A stretch of 6,158 nt of DNA from an uncultured Bacilli bacterium (lineage in GTDB: Bacteria; Bacillota_I; Bacilli_A; RF39; UBA660), in the NCBI GenBank assembly GCA_947630435.1, contig CANRHO010000047.1:1-6158 (forward strand), written 5' to 3'. The notes below the pieces were generated by a model. That model had not been told where the DNA came from. It ran no database searches and saw nothing but the letters and a program-made list of their open reading frames with translations. How positions within the stretch are numbered: position 1 is the first letter of the stretch; each line of letters begins with the position of its first letter. Positions 5,469 to 6,158 of this stretch are shown here, one piece after another. A program made the translations under genes and the position numbers.

Positions 5469-6158
5469 ATGGTTATTATATTAATAATAGTAATAGCAAT
5501 AGTTATTTTATTGGTATCAATTAAACAAATAAATCAGTATGAAAGAGGTATTAAATTCACACTTGGTAAATTTAGCAAAATAATGAATCCAGGATGGAAC
5601 TTAGTCTTACCAATTTTTCAAAATTATAAAAAAGTTGATATAAGAACAAAAGCAGTTGATGTTCCTGAACAAGATGCAATTACAAAAGATAATGTATCTG
5701 TTAGAATAAACGCTGTTATTTATTATAAAGTATTTGATGCATCTAAGGCAGTTTTAGAAGTTGAAAACTTTTATTTTGCAGTAGGTCAACTTGCCCAAAC
5801 AACAATGCGTAACGCGGTAGGTTCAGTATCTTTAGATGAATTATTAAGTGAAAGGGATAAAATATCAGAACAAATTTGTAAAATAATCGATAAAGCTACT
5901 GATCCGTGGGGAATAAAAGTAGAAAACGTAGAACTTAAAGATGTTTCTTTACCAGAGGAAATGAAAAGAGTAATAGCCCGTGTAGCTGAAGCAGAAAGAG
6001 AAAAACAAGCAGTGATAACTAAGGCAAAAGGCGAAGTAGAAGCTTCATTAAATTTATCAAAAGCTGCTGGATTAATGGCAAAAACCCCAGGAGCTATGCA
6101 TTTAAGAACGCTATCTACGTTAAGTGATTTATCATCAGATCAATCTAACACAATTATA
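5469..6158 (+). CDS. Slipin (stomatin-like SPFH/band-7 membrane protein), 3' partial
   Basis: The first 230 residues of a slipin; the frame is still open at the window edge, and the family is usually around 250-260 residues or slightly more, so probably only a short C-terminal piece is missing. Slipins are membrane-anchored scaffolds that oligomerise and are proposed to organise membrane microdomains and regulate partner proteases or transporters. Seen: an N-terminal hydrophobic hairpin or helix (2-17); QYERGIKFTLGKF (23-35) and NPGWNLVLP (40-48), typical of the start of the band-7 domain; DVPEQDAITKDNVSVRINAVIYYKV (64-88) and LAQTTMRNAVGS (108-119); WGIKVENVELKDVSLPEEM (147-165); then an Ala/Glu/Lys coiled-coil helix (about 166-200) and the conserved TPGAMHLRTLSTLSDL (206-221). 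It follows scpB after 19 bases with no terminator between, so it is likely co-transcribed. The NfeD-like partner often found beside slipins is not on the visible side. Partner and function are unknown. Confidence 0.93.
   Translation, partial: MVIILIIVIAIVILLVSIKQINQYERGIKFTLGKFSKIMNPGWNLVLPIFQNYKKVDIRTKAVDVPEQDAITKDNVSVRINAVIYYKVFDASKAVLEVENFYFAVGQLAQTTMRNAVGSVSLDELLSERDKISEQICKIIDKATDPWGIKVENVELKDVSLPEEMKRVIARVAEAEREKQAVITKAKGEVEASLNLSKAAGLMAKTPGAMHLRTLSTLSDLSSDQSNTII

Noticed and set aside
1..6158. CRISPR arrays, tRNA or rRNA genes, riboswitches, insertion sequences
   Set aside because: No regularly spaced repeats, cloverleaf, structured 5' leader long enough for a riboswitch, transposase or flanking terminal repeats were seen. 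The only gene-free stretches are under 135 bases.

Overview
The window is AT-rich bacterial DNA. Two hand-counted 120-base samples gave about 32% GC in the first gene (601-720) and about 22% at the start of rmuC (2281-2400). All seven complete or 3'-complete genes stop with TAA. Tryptophan is coded by TGG with no in-frame TGA, so the standard bacterial code (not the Mycoplasma code) fits. SMC-ScpAB, RmuC, RNHCP and slipin genes, strong GGAGG/GGTGAT ribosome sites and very short spacers suggest a compact low-GC Bacillota genome, possibly one of the uncultured Mollicutes-like Bacilli lineages. That placement is inference; the window has no rRNA or other marker to settle it.

Left part (1-1867): the 3' two-thirds or so of a VirD4/TraG-type conjugative coupling ATPase. 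It has a Walker B and a Gln motif, but the Walker A lies before the window. It carries a long disordered tail with NPF repeats and a very acidic end, and a strong hairpin terminator closes it. Next (1890-2174) comes a single-domain rhodanese whose own last codons form a terminator hairpin. A 121-base AT-rich spacer holds a TATAAT promoter for rmuC (2296-3363), a membrane-anchored coiled-coil RmuC protein. rmuC converges on a minus-strand RNHCP zinc-ribbon gene (3371-3676). The two share one hairpin, and its loop is exactly the stop codon of the RNHCP gene.

Right part (3677-6158): an 85-base gap holds two symmetric, overlapping divergent extended -10 promoters. One serves the RNHCP gene. The other serves a tightly packed operon: an unrecognised 137-residue acidic protein, then scpA (11-base overlap), scpB (1-base gap) and a slipin/band-7 membrane protein (19-base gap) that runs off the right edge. 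ScpA and ScpB are the kleisin and its partner in the SMC chromosome-condensation complex. The slipin is a membrane scaffold with no obvious functional link to them.

I do not see a convincing new multi-gene system here. The items most worth following up are the unknown protein fused translationally to scpA, the stop-codon-in-hairpin gene ends, the symmetric divergent promoter, and the odd tail of the coupling protein.
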